This document shows, piece after piece, positions 40,122 through 48,539 of a stretch of DNA of 64,000 nt. This stretch comes from Streptomyces koelreuteriae (GTDB taxonomy: Bacteria > Actinomycetota > Actinomycetes > Streptomycetales > Streptomycetaceae), in assembly GCF_018604545.1 (NCBI RefSeq), contig NZ_CP075896.1, positions 620,001 to 684,000 of the forward strand, read 5' to 3'. The notes under the pieces were generated by a model. The model saw nothing but the letters and a program-made list of their open reading frames with translations. It searched no databases and was not told where the DNA came from. The position numbers and the translations under genes were made by a program. How positions within the stretch are numbered: the first letter of the stretch is position 1; each line of letters opens with the position of its first letter.

Positions 40122-40942
40122 GCGACTCCTGCCACGAACGTCGAGGGGGTGGTCATGCTCATGTCATGCGGGGCATGCGGGGCACCGTCGCCGTGCACGA
40201 CCGCGGCGAGACGCGCCACCAGCGAGGCGGGTGAGGGGGCCGAGAAGATCCGGCGGCCGACGGCCAGCCCCCGGCAGCCGGTGGCCATCACGGCGGTGCC
40301 GTACTCGACGAGGTCGGTGCCGTCCGGCGGACCTCCCGCCGCGAGGACGGGGATGGGACTGCCCGCCACCACCTCCGCCATCCGCTCCACCGGCAGGGCG
40401 ACGGAGGTCTTCACCATGTCCGCGCCCAGGTCCGCGGCGACGTTGGCCAGGTGCGCGAGCAGGGCGGGATCACGCGGGTCCTCGATCCGGGGGCCGCGGG
40501 GGTAGACCATCGCGATCAGCGGCATGCCCCACGCGTCGCAGGAACGGGCCACCGCCCCGAGGTCGGAGAGCTGCCGCGCCTCGGTGTCCGAGCCGATGTT
40601 CACATGGACGCTGACCGCGTCCGCGCCGAGCCGCAGGGCCTCCTCGACATCGGCGACCAGCACCTTGGCATGGACGTCGGCGGAGCAGGCCGTACTGGCG
40701 CTCAGATGCACCACCAGCGCGCAGTTCTTGAGGATGTCCGGCGCGACGGCGCGGGCACGCCCCTTGTGGACGATGATCCCGTCGGCCCCGCCGTCCACCA
40801 GCGCTCGCAGCAGGCCGTCCCACTGGCCGGCGGGGACGATCGGGCCGTCCGAAACGCTGTGATCGAGAGGAACGAGCAGATGCCGGCCGTCACCCGCCGG
40901 CGAAAGTCTTCTCAAGCGTAATAACTTGCCGGTTTTCAGCAT
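40118..40942 (-). CDS. DhnA/FBA-class-I-like aldolase (GriI type), first gene of the biosynthetic operon
   Basis: 274-aa TIM-barrel aldolase. The N-terminal VPLDHSVSDGPI holds D27, IAMVYPRGPRIED holds Y147, and the Schiff-base lysine is K178 in GADMVKTSVALP. GriI enzymes join L-aspartate-4-semialdehyde and dihydroxyacetone phosphate, feeding the GriH-type enzyme encoded next. Start ATG 40942 follows GGGAGG at ten bases. Codons 7-13 are extreme for this GC-rich genome: TTA TTA CGC TTG AGA AGA CTT. The two TTA codons require the bldA leucyl-tRNA, tying the pathway to development. It is divergent from the MHS transporter. Confidence 0.92.
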   Translation of the reverse strand: MLKTGKLLRLRRLSPAGDGRHLLVPLDHSVSDGPIVPAGQWDGLLRALVDGGADGIIVHKGRARAVAPDILKNCALVVHLSASTACSADVHAKVLVADVEEALRLGADAVSVHVNIGSDTEARQLSDLGAVARSCDAWGMPLIAMVYPRGPRIEDPRDPALLAHLANVAADLGADMVKTSVALPVERMAEVVAGSPIPVLAAGGPPDGTDLVEYGTAVMATGCRGLAVGRRIFSAPSPASLVARLAAVVHGDGAPHAPHDMSMTTPSTFVAGVA

Positions 40943-41303
40943 GGGTAATACGCCTCCCAGCCGGTGGTCGCATAAAGTCCGAAAAACGATGGTCGTAGAA
41001 CTTTCAAGTTGCGCCGCAGTGAGCATTTACCGCCCGGCATCCGGTTGGCAAGGTGCGATCACCGGTCAATTTTTATGCGAGCCTCGGAATTAATATTGAC
41101 AGCAACGTGACAGGTGCAGCAGGATTGACGCCCGCCTGAGGTGCTGTTCGTTGCATTTTGTTGCGGATGCCACGTGTAAACGGCCGACAATTCTTCCGCC
41201 ACTCCCGTCGCCTTGTTCGACAATTCGGACGACCGGATTTCTCCGGCACTCTCCCGGACGGTTCCTTGTCGAATTCGAATTTCCGGCTCTAGGGTGACGT
41301 CCC
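40943..41303. promoter_or_regulatory. Divergent control region between the biosynthetic operon and the MHS transporter
   Basis: 361 bases without a gene and clearly AT-richer than its flanks. It contains the dyad AACTT-TC-AAGTT at 40999-41010, a plus-strand TTGACA-N18-CAGGAT promoter-like pair near 41096-41125, and TTGTCG with CTAGGG shortly before 41304, which would give the transporter an almost leaderless mRNA. Minus-strand promoter elements for the aldolase are not obvious. Confidence 0.55.
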
Positions 41304-42650
41304 ATGCCCGAATCACCGAGAGCGGCCGCGTCCCCACCATCGACGGAGAAAGCCACGGCACGGACCGAGGCCCCGAGGGTCGCGTTCGCGAGCCTCGTCG
41401 GCACCACGATCGAGTACTACGACTTCGCCGTGTACGGCACGGCCTCCGCGCTGGTCCTCGGTCCCGCCTTCTTCCCGTCCGGCAACCCCACCGTCTCCTC
41501 ACTCGCCGCGTTCCTCACCTTCGCCGCGGCGTTCCTGTCCCGTCCCCTCGGCGTCGTCCTGTTCGGGACGATCGGTGACCGGCTCGGCCGAAGACAGGCC
41601 CTGGTCGCCTCCCTCTTACTCATGGGCGTCGCCACGGTCGGCGTCGGACTGCTCCCCACGTACGAGACCGCGGGACTCCTCGCTCCCGTCCTGCTGGTGA
41701 CACTCCGTCTGCTCCAGGGCCTCAGCATGGGCGGCGAGTGGGGAGGGGCCGTGCTGCTCGCCGCCGAGCACGCGCCGCCCGGCCGCCGCGCGCTGTACGC
41801 GTCCGTCCCCCAGGCCGGCCCCTCGCTCGGCTTCCTGCTGTCCAGCGCCGTCATCCTGCCCACGCTCCACCTCGCGGGCCGGGACGGCTTCGGCGACTGG
41901 GCCTGGCGCATCCCGTTCCTGCTCAGCACCGTGCTCGTCGTGATCGGCCTGTGGGTCCGTACGACGGTCTCCGAATCACCCGTCTTCCGCGAGACGGCCC
42001 ATCGCACAGCACCGGTCGGGGGCTCGGTCCCCACGTCCCGCTTCCCGCTGGCCACGCTCCTCAAGCGGTACCCCGGACGGCTGCTGCTCGGCACGGGCGC
42101 GGCGATCGGCGGTTCCGCCGTCTACTACCTGACGATCGTCTACAGCCTCTCGTACGGCCCGAAGGAACTGGGCATCCCCCAGAACACGATGCTGACCGCC
42201 GCGAGCATCGGCGCCGCGGCCGGCATCGCCATCACCCTCCCGGCCGCCAGGCTCTCCGACCGGATCGGCCGCCGCCCGGTGATGCTGACCGGCGCCGTCG
42301 GCTGCGTGCTGTGGGCGGTGCCCATGTACGCCTCCCTGAGCTCGCGCGACGCCTGGGTGATCACCGGCGCCTACACGGTCGGCCTCATGCTGCTCGCGCT
42401 CATGTTCTCCCCGGTGGCCGCGTTCCTCCCCGAACTGTTCCCCGCCCGGCTGCGCTACAGCGGAGCCTCCGCGGCCTTCATCCTCGCCAACACCCTCGGC
42501 GGCGGCTTCGCCCCGCTGGTCGCCACCTGGCTGAACAGCCGGTGGGATTCCCCGCTCGTCCTGGGCTTCTACACCGGCGCCCTCTGCCTCCTCAGCCTGC
42601 TGTGTCTGCTGGCCCTTCCGGAGACTCGCGACCAGGACTTCGACGCCTGA
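41304..42650 (+). CDS. MHS-family MFS transporter
   Basis: 448-aa transporter of the metabolite:H+ symporter group. Twelve hydrophobic segments, with [20 protein letters not shown] in helix 1, [19 protein letters not shown] in loop 2-3, [19 protein letters not shown] in helix 4 and [19 protein letters not shown] in loop 8-9, all MHS signatures. Relatives carry small organic acids such as shikimate, proline betaine or citrate. Codon 105 (41616-41618) is TTA, so translation probably needs bldA. It is divergent from the aminohydroxybenzoate operon and may serve it, which is inference. Confidence 0.93.
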   Translation: MPESPRAAASPPSTEKATARTEAPRVAFASLVGTTIEYYDFAVYGTASALVLGPAFFPSGNPTVSSLAAFLTFAAAFLSRPLGVVLFGTIGDRLGRRQALVASLLLMGVATVGVGLLPTYETAGLLAPVLLVTLRLLQGLSMGGEWGGAVLLAAEHAPPGRRALYASVPQAGPSLGFLLSSAVILPTLHLAGRDGFGDWAWRIPFLLSTVLVVIGLWVRTTVSESPVFRETAHRTAPVGGSVPTSRFPLATLLKRYPGRLLLGTGAAIGGSAVYYLTIVYSLSYGPKELGIPQNTMLTAASIGAAAGIAITLPAARLSDRIGRRPVMLTGAVGCVLWAVPMYASLSSRDAWVITGAYTVGLMLLALMFSPVAAFLPELFPARLRYSGASAAFILANTLGGGFAPLVATWLNSRWDSPLVLGFYTGALCLLSLLCLLALPETRDQDFDA

Positions 42651-42889
42651 CGGTCGGGATCCGCACCCATCCGGGCGAGAAGGTGTCCGCAGGAGGGGGC
42701 TTCTTCGGCCGCGTCGCGCAAGCCGGTCAGCGGCACGGCATTCATAGCTGCGGAAGTTCCGCGCATCGGTCGCGAAAGCGATGTTTGTGGCGGCCGATGA
42801 AGGTCACCTGGCCTGGACGGGACCGACAGGCTCCGGGCGCGGGCAGCGTGCCTGGTGCGCCGCTGCTCCGTACGACGAAAGGCAGACTC

Positions 42890-44407
42890 ATGACGGAGAC
42901 CCCACCTTTCACCACGACCGATTCCGGCGCCCCGGTGGAGAGCGACGAGCATTCGCTCACCGTGGGCCCCGCCGGTCCGATCCTGCTCCAGGACGCCTAT
43001 CTGATCGAGCAGATGGCGCAGTTCAACCGGGAGCGGATCCCCGAGCGCCAGCCGCACGCCAAGGGAAGCGGCGCTTTCGGCCACTTCGAGGTGACCCACG
43101 ACGTCAGCGCCTACACCAAGGCCGCGGTCTTCCAGCCGGGGACACGCACCGACCTGGTCACCCGCTTCTCGACCGTCGCCGGTGAGCGCGGCAGCCCGGA
43201 CACCTGGCGCGACCCGCGCGGCTTCGCGGTGAAGTTCTACACCAGCGAAGGCAACTACGACATGGTCGGCAACAACACGCCGGTGTTCTTCGTGAAGGAC
43301 CCGATGAAGTTCCAGCACTTCATCCGCTCCCAGAAGCGCCGCGCCGACAACAACCTGCGCGACCACGACATGCAGTGGGACTTCTGGACGCTTTCGCCCG
43401 AGTCCGCCCACCAGGTCACCTGGCTGATGGGCGACCGCGGCATCCCGCGGACCTGGCGCCACATGAACGGCTACACCTCCCACACCTACATGTGGATCAA
43501 CGCCGCCGGCGAGCGCTTCTGGGTGAAGTACCACTTCAAGACCGACCAGGGCATCGAGTTCTTCACCCAGCACGAGGCCGACCAGATGGCGGCGGCCGAC
43601 ACGGACTACCACACGCGTGATCTGTTCGAGCACATCCGCGACGGCGACTTCCCGAGCTGGACCCTGCATGTGCAGGTGATGCCGTACGAGGAGGCCGCGA
43701 GCTACCGCTTCAACCCCTTCGACCTCACCAAGGTGTGGCCGCACAGCGACTACCCGCTGATCCCGGTCGGCCGTATGACGCTCGACCGCAACCCGACCGA
43801 CAATCACGCGCAGATCGAGCAGGCGGCCTTCCAGCCCAACAACCTCGTCCCCGGCATCGGCCCCAGCCCGGACCGCATGCTGCTGGCCCGGCTGTTCTCC
43901 TACGCGGACGCGCACCGCCACCGGATCGGCGGCAACTACCAGCAGCTTCCGGTGAACGCCCCCGTCGTGGACGTCCACACCTACTCCAAGGACGGGGCGA
44001 TGGCGTACCGCAACACCACCGACCCGGTGTACGCCCCCAACTCCAAGGGCGGCCCCGCGGCCGCCACCGCGCGCTACTCCCCGCCCAGCTGGGAGGCCGA
44101 CGGCTCCATCACCCGCGCGGCCTACGTCAACCATCCCGAGGACGACGACTGGGGCCAGCCCGGCACCATGGTGCGCGAGGTCCTGGACGACGCCGCGCGC
44201 GACCGGCTGGTCGACAACGTCGTCGGCCACCTCCTCAACGGCGTCTCGGAACCCGTCCTCAAGCGGGCCTTCGAGTACTGGTCGAAGATCGACAAGACCC
44301 TCGGCGACCGCATCGAGCAGGGTGTGCGCGCGAAGGCGGACGAGAAGGACCCCAAAGCCGCCGACCAGGGCAATCCCGCACGGAGCGGCATGCAGGCCAA
44401 AGCCTGA
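42890..44407 (+). CDS. katA: Monofunctional haem catalase
   Basis: 505-aa clade-3-like small-subunit catalase that decomposes hydrogen peroxide in the cytosol. Catalytic H56 is in [14 protein letters not shown], the asparagine lies in [16 protein letters not shown] and the haem-ligand tyrosine in [14 protein letters not shown] near residue 338. AAAGG precedes ATG 42890. Upstream, at 42750-42762, GCGGAAGTTCCGC is a perfect 13-bp palindrome and a possible redox or CatR-type operator. A perfect 22-bp hairpin ends the gene. It follows the MHS transporter but has its own regulatory space. Confidence 0.96.
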   Translation: MTETPPFTTTDSGAPVESDEHSLTVGPAGPILLQDAYLIEQMAQFNRERIPERQPHAKGSGAFGHFEVTHDVSAYTKAAVFQPGTRTDLVTRFSTVAGERGSPDTWRDPRGFAVKFYTSEGNYDMVGNNTPVFFVKDPMKFQHFIRSQKRRADNNLRDHDMQWDFWTLSPESAHQVTWLMGDRGIPRTWRHMNGYTSHTYMWINAAGERFWVKYHFKTDQGIEFFTQHEADQMAAADTDYHTRDLFEHIRDGDFPSWTLHVQVMPYEEAASYRFNPFDLTKVWPHSDYPLIPVGRMTLDRNPTDNHAQIEQAAFQPNNLVPGIGPSPDRMLLARLFSYADAHRHRIGGNYQQLPVNAPVVDVHTYSKDGAMAYRNTTDPVYAPNSKGGPAAATARYSPPSWEADGSITRAAYVNHPEDDDWGQPGTMVREVLDDAARDRLVDNVVGHLLNGVSEPVLKRAFEYWSKIDKTLGDRIEQGVRAKADEKDPKAADQGNPARSGMQAKA

Positions 44408-44421
44408 GGGATCAGGCCCCA

Positions 44422-44468
44422 CGGTGGGCTTCCACCGCCCGGCACCGCCGGGCGGTGGAAGCCCACCG
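44422..44468. terminator. Perfect 22-bp stem-loop after the catalase
   Basis: Arms 44422-44443 and 44447-44468 are exact reverse complements with a three-base loop. It lies between the convergent catalase and phospholipase-D-type genes and should work both ways. Confidence 0.9.
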
Positions 44469-44506
44469 ACCTGTGCGCGGCGGACGAAGTGGCCGTCAGC
44501 GGGCTG

Positions 44507-45724
44507 TCACAGGAACCGGCGAAGGGGCTGGACGGCGGCCTCGCGGGCGCGCTGGAGAAGGGAACGCCGCTTCCAGCGACCCCTCCGGATCGCCTCGGCG
44601 ACCGCCCTGTCGGCCTCGAAGTGCGCGTCCAGGGTCGCGGTGAACTCCGCGTCCAGGACGGCGAGCATGACCTCCTCGTCGTGGTCGAGGGAGCGCCGGT
44701 TGAAGTTGGTCGACCCGATGAGGGCCGCCGTGCGGTCCACGGTGATGACCTTGGCGTGCATCATCGTCGGTTGGTACTGGTAGATGCGCACCCCGCAGGC
44801 GAGCAGGTCGTCGTAGTAGTGCTGTCCGGCCAACTGGCAGACGCGCTTGTCGGTGTGCGGCCCGGGCAGCAGGATCTCCACCTCCACACCACGCCGTGCC
44901 GCCGCGCACAGGAGTTCGATGAAGTAGGCGTCCGGGGAGAAGTAGGCGGTGGCCAGCCGGAAACGCTCCTCGGCGGATTCGATCATGACCCGGATCAGGG
45001 TCTGCATGTCCTGCCAGCCGAAGCTGGCGGAGCCGCGCACCACCTGCACCACCGCGTCGCCCTGGGGGCGGTGGCCGGTGAACCGGTCGCGGTCGTCGAA
45101 GAGTTCGTCGTGGCACTCGGCCCAGTTCTGTGCGAACGCCGCCGCGACGCCGTCCACGGCGGGTCCCCGCACCTGGACGTGGGTGTCCCGCCATTCCCGC
45201 GGGTTGCGGGCGTCGCCGCACCATTCCTCGGCGATGCCCACGCCACCGGTGAAGGCCACCTGCTCGTCCACGACCAGCACCTTGCGGTGGCAGCGGTGGT
45301 TCTGCTTGAGCGGCGACAGATGCGCGGGCTTGCGGAACCACGCCACCTGGACGCCCACCCGCTCCATCTCCGCCAGCAGTTCGCTGTCGATGAGCCGGCT
45401 GCCGAAGCCGTCCAGCAGCAGCCGCACCCGCACCCCGGCCCGGGCTCGCTCCGCCAGGGCGTGCGCGAAGTCGCGGGCGATGTCGCCCTTCCAGTACACG
45501 AACGTCATCATGTCCACCGTGTGCTCGGCGGAGCGGATGGCGTCGAGCATGGCCGGGAAGATCTCGTCCCCGTTGCGCAGGGGGAGCAGCGCGTTGCCCT
45601 CGGTCGCCGCGACGCCGATCAGACGCTCCAGACGTCGCCGTATCCGCTCGGCACGCTCCTTCGCGGGTCCGGCGCCCGCCGGCTCGGCGGTCGAGACCGG
45701 CGGCCCCTCCTGGACACTCGTCAT
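44507..45724 (-). CDS. Phospholipase-D-family cardiolipin synthase-like protein
   Basis: 405-aa protein with two HKD motifs: HRKVLVVDEQVAFTGG with H146 and K148, and MMHAKVITVDRTAALIGSTN near residues 322-341. Spacing and the NWAECHDELFDDRDRF middle match bacterial cardiolipin synthase-like enzymes that transfer phosphatidyl groups between phospholipids. No membrane helices are seen at the N-terminus, unlike ClsA, so it is closer to the ClsB-like, peripheral type. ATG 45724. It is divergent from the small membrane protein at 45895. Confidence 0.9.
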   Translation of the reverse strand: MTSVQEGPPVSTAEPAGAGPAKERAERIRRRLERLIGVAATEGNALLPLRNGDEIFPAMLDAIRSAEHTVDMMTFVYWKGDIARDFAHALAERARAGVRVRLLLDGFGSRLIDSELLAEMERVGVQVAWFRKPAHLSPLKQNHRCHRKVLVVDEQVAFTGGVGIAEEWCGDARNPREWRDTHVQVRGPAVDGVAAAFAQNWAECHDELFDDRDRFTGHRPQGDAVVQVVRGSASFGWQDMQTLIRVMIESAEERFRLATAYFSPDAYFIELLCAAARRGVEVEILLPGPHTDKRVCQLAGQHYYDDLLACGVRIYQYQPTMMHAKVITVDRTAALIGSTNFNRRSLDHDEEVMLAVLDAEFTATLDAHFEADRAVAEAIRRGRWKRRSLLQRAREAAVQPLRRFL

Positions 45725-45894
45725 GCCCTCTTCCCTCCCGGCGAACCCGCCCCTGTGCCCGTCGGCGCGCGCCGACGTAGCTCCGGTTGCCCTGTTCGTC
45801 GTCGCGCATGCCCGCCTCTTCCGTCGGCGGGTTCGCGCATGGCCCCGCCGCCCTGGGGCAATCGGCAGACACGTCTCACAGTGAGGAGTTCAGC

Positions 45895-46137
45895 ATGATG
45901 ATCGTCGGCATCGTCGCCGTGTGCGTCGTTCTCGCGGTTCTCGCGTTCCTCGTGCCGCGCCTGTCCCACCATCCGCAGCGCGGCACCCAGCGCACGCTCG
46001 GAGCCGGGTCACGGGCCGGCGGGAAGGCCCCCGGCATCCTGGGCCGCGCTCTCAGCAAGCCCTTCCGCAGCAGTTCCAAGGCTGTCGGCCGCAGCGGTGC
46101 GGCCGGCCGACGGGCCCGTGGCCGCATGCCGTTCTGA
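45895..46137 (+). CDS. Small membrane-anchored basic protein
   Basis: 80-aa protein. A single N-terminal membrane helix (IVGIVAVCVVLAVLAFLV) is followed by a very basic Gly/Arg/Ser/Lys tail (GGKAPGILGRALSKPFRSSS, then GRRARGRMPF). GAGGAG lies upstream of ATG 45895; the second ATG at 45898 is equally possible. I recognise no function. The tail could bind nucleic acid or acidic lipid heads, and the gene lies next to a phospholipid-modifying enzyme, though on the opposite strand. Confidence 0.75.
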   Translation: MMIVGIVAVCVVLAVLAFLVPRLSHHPQRGTQRTLGAGSRAGGKAPGILGRALSKPFRSSSKAVGRSGAAGRRARGRMPF

Positions 46138-46246
46138 CCGGCGCGGCGGCCCTCACCCTCGCCTGGACGGACGGCACTGACCGCGCATCGATTCCGATAT
46201 CGGACCAGAATGGTCGAAAGATACGCCGATCCGCGGAGGCGTGGCG

Positions 46247-47254
46247 ATGCGCGGAAACGCCGAGAACGACGAGGGCTCCGTCGACGACTACGAGGAATAC
46301 GAGGAGTACGACGACGAGCACGGTGACGGACTCGACGCCGGGGACGGTGACGAGTACGCCGATGCCGAGGCCTACGACGAGGAGGACGCCGCCGGGGAGA
46401 GCCCCGATGTCTACCTCGACGTTCCGGTCCTGAAGGTCGACGAGATCGACCTGGATGTCGAGGACCTGCGGGCGCATGTCTCGCTCCAGGCCGAGGTGCT
46501 GGATCTACTCAAACTCAACGTCGGCGCCGACGTCGCCCTCGGCCGGGTGCACCTGGGCATCTCGGGCGTCGAGGCCCAGGCCCAGCTCAAGGTGCGGCTC
46601 CACAACGTCGCGAAGATCATCGACCGGGTGCTCACCACGCTCGACCGCAACCCGGAGCTCCTGCACGAGCTGGCGCGTGGGGTCGGGTCCGCTGTGCGGG
46701 AGGTGGGCCAGGGCGCCGGGACGGCCGTGCGGGAGGTCGGGCAGGGCGCAGGTGGCGCCGTCCAGGAGGTGGGTCAGGGCGCCGGAGCCGCCGTCCAAGA
46801 CGTGGGGCGCGGCGCCGGAGCTGCCGTTCAGGACGTGGGGCAGGGCGTCGGCTCCGTGGCTCAGGACGTCGGACAGGGGGCCGGTAAGGCCGTTCAGGAC
46901 GTGGGGGCTGGTGCCGGGCGCGCGGTGGAGGACGTCGGCCAGGAGACGAGCCGGGCCGTCGGAAACGCCGGCGAGGTGGTGAGCGGCACCGCCGAAAGCG
47001 TGGCCGGACAGGCCGCGGGTGTGACCGAAGCGGCGGGCGACACCGTACGGGACGGCGGCCGGGCCGCCCGAGGCGCTGCGGAGACGGCGAACGCCGCCGC
47101 CGGGGGCGACGAGCCGGCCGAGCCGCGCGCGGCGCGCAAGGCCGACCGGAGCCAAGAAGGCACCCGCACGCGCCGGGTACGCGGAGAGGACGGGAAGCTG
47201 CCCGCGCGGCCCAGTCGCCGCCGGTCCGCCCGGAAGTCCGAGGAGCCGCCCTGA
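46247..47254 (+). CDS. Acidic protein with 11-residue amphipathic repeats (LEA/apolipoprotein-like)
   Basis: 335-aa protein in three parts. Residues 1-50 are very acidic (DDYEEYEEYDDEHGDG). Residues 55-135 form a compact conserved block (VYLDVPVLKVDEIDLDVEDL, then LKLNVGADVALGRVHLGISG and VRLHNVAKIIDRVLTTLDRN) known from Streptomyces proteins of unknown function. From about residue 147 come eight 11-residue units such as GTAVREVGQGA, followed by degenerate ones. The end is basic. GGAGG seven bases before ATG 46247 fixes the start; GTG 46241 is too close. The repeat pattern resembles desiccation-protection or membrane-coating proteins. Confidence 0.8.
   Translation: MRGNAENDEGSVDDYEEYEEYDDEHGDGLDAGDGDEYADAEAYDEEDAAGESPDVYLDVPVLKVDEIDLDVEDLRAHVSLQAEVLDLLKLNVGADVALGRVHLGISGVEAQAQLKVRLHNVAKIIDRVLTTLDRNPELLHELARGVGSAVREVGQGAGTAVREVGQGAGGAVQEVGQGAGAAVQDVGRGAGAAVQDVGQGVGSVAQDVGQGAGKAVQDVGAGAGRAVEDVGQETSRAVGNAGEVVSGTAESVAGQAAGVTEAAGDTVRDGGRAARGAAETANAAAGGDEPAEPRAARKADRSQEGTRTRRVRGEDGKLPARPSRRRSARKSEEPP
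46685..46948 (+). repeat. Eight 33-bp in-frame tandem repeats
   Basis: Each unit encodes 11 residues of the form GxAVQ(E/D)VGQGA. The units are similar at DNA level, suggesting recent expansion by slippage, and sit inside the gene 46247-47254. Confidence 0.9.
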
Positions 47255-47290
47255 ACGCCGGGAGCGGGAACCGGGAGCCCGGAGGGAGAC

Positions 47291-47512
47291 ATCGCGTTCC
47301 GGTCGACGGTCCACGCCGAACGGCTCCGCTTCACCGAGGAGCCCAGGACAGCCGTCCGCTTCCCCGGCACCGGCGAGCGGAGGTCGACGAGCCACAGCGA
47401 CCGCACCCACCTGCCTGACCCGGTCACCCCCGGCCAGGACTACCAGGACGTCACGGTCACCTACCGCCTCGCGACCCGGCTCACCACCGGCCCTCGGCGT
47501 TCGTGCCGGTGA
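47291..47512 (+). CDS. Small protein frame with apparent ATC start (or a start-lost pseudogene)
   Basis: A 73-residue open frame from ATC 47291 to TGA 47512 that no ATG, GTG or TTG opens. GGAGGG at 47281-47286 is correctly spaced for the ATC, and third codon positions are almost all G or C, as in real genes here. The product reads AFRSTVHAERLRFTEEPRTA, then VRFPGTGERRSTSHSDRTHL, PDPVTPGQDYQDVTVTYRLA and a short basic end. From memory this resembles a small conserved Streptomyces protein of unknown function. The frame is the same as that of the preceding gene but follows its stop. Either ATC starts translation, the start was lost by mutation, or there is read-through. Confidence 0.65.
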   Translation: MAFRSTVHAERLRFTEEPRTAVRFPGTGERRSTSHSDRTHLPDPVTPGQDYQDVTVTYRLATRLTTGPRRSCR

Positions 47513-47592
47513 GGGCCCGGTCCGCCCGGAGGACCGGCTGCGCCCTCGCGGCCGCCTCGCCCGTGTGAGCAGGGCGAGGCGGCACCGGGAGG

Positions 47593-48498
47593 TCAGGGCA
47601 GCAGGACGGCCTTGCCCCGGTTGCGGTGGGCTTCCAGGTCGGCGTGCGCGGTGGCCGCCTGCTCGAGCGGGTAGGTCCGCCAGACGGGCAGGGTGAGCGT
47701 GCCGGCGGCGGCCGACCGGACCAGCTGCGGCAGAGCGTCCTCCGCCTGGTCGGCGCCGCCGGCGCTGAAGCGGACGCCGTGCTGCGCGGCGGACATGTCG
47801 GCGATGGTGATGACGTGCGCGCTGTCGCCGGTCAGGGCGACGGAGTCGGCGAGGACGCCGGCGCCGGAGGCGTCGAAGACGTAGTCGACCCCTTGGGGCG
47901 CGGCGGCTTCCACCCGCTGTACCCAGCCGTCGCCGTAGCGCACGGCGGTGGCTCCGAGCGCGGTGACCCGCTCGATGTCGTGCTCGCCGGCCGTCGCGAT
48001 GACGGTGACGCCGCGGGCGACGGCCAATTGCACCGCGATCACGCCCACGCTGCCGCCGGCCCCGTGGACCAGCAGAGTCTGTCCCTCGCCCACGCCCAGT
48101 TGGCCGAGGACACGGGACGCGGTCCGGCCGACAGTCACCAGCGATGCGGCGACCTCCCAGGACAGCGCCGCGGGCTTGGCGACCGGCCGCTCCAGCAGCG
48201 CGTACTCGCTGTAGCCGCCGCCCGCGGTGGCGCCCAGGACCTCATCGCCGACCGCCGCGTCGGCTCCCTCGCCGACCGCGTCGACGACACCGGCCGCGTC
48301 CAGCCCGAGGATCACGGGGAAGGGCGCTGGGCCGGCGCCGGCCATCAGGCCGGAGCGGATCTTCATGTCGAGCGGGTTCACGGAGGCGGCTCGCGTCCGG
48401 ATCCGGACCTGGCCCGGGCCGGGCTCGGGCACGGTGACCTCCGACAGACGCAGCACCTCGGGCGCGCCGTACTCGGAGATGGTGATCGCTTTGGACAT
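47593..48498 (-). CDS. Zinc-independent quinone oxidoreductase-type alcohol dehydrogenase
   Basis: 301-aa MDR-family NADPH oxidoreductase. The N-terminal GroES-like part (YGAPEVLRLSEVTVPEPGPG, ASVNPLDMKIRSG) lacks the zinc-binding cysteines. The Rossmann core has LLVHGAGGSVGVIAVQLA and VIATAGEHDIERVTALGATA. Such enzymes reduce quinones or enones. It lies 41 bases downstream of the old yellow enzyme gene on the same strand, so the two probably form an enone- or electrophile-detoxifying operon controlled by the MarR regulator at 49862. Confidence 0.93.
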   Translation of the reverse strand: MSKAITISEYGAPEVLRLSEVTVPEPGPGQVRIRTRAASVNPLDMKIRSGLMAGAGPAPFPVILGLDAAGVVDAVGEGADAAVGDEVLGATAGGGYSEYALLERPVAKPAALSWEVAASLVTVGRTASRVLGQLGVGEGQTLLVHGAGGSVGVIAVQLAVARGVTVIATAGEHDIERVTALGATAVRYGDGWVQRVEAAAPQGVDYVFDASGAGVLADSVALTGDSAHVITIADMSAAQHGVRFSAGGADQAEDALPQLVRSAAAGTLTLPVWRTYPLEQAATAHADLEAHRNRGKAVLLP

Positions 48499-48539
48499 CA
48501 GAAACTCCCAGGTAGGGGCGGAGTCGGCGGGGCCGCCGC

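Noticed and set aside
41059..41502. Minus-strand frame in the aldolase-transporter gap as a gene
   Set aside because: It runs into the start of the clear MHS transporter gene on the other strand, has no ribosome-binding site and has an irregular codon pattern.
46685..46948. 33-bp repeats as a replication iteron or CRISPR candidate
   Set aside because: They are contiguous, coding and in frame, with no spacers, DnaA boxes or cas genes.
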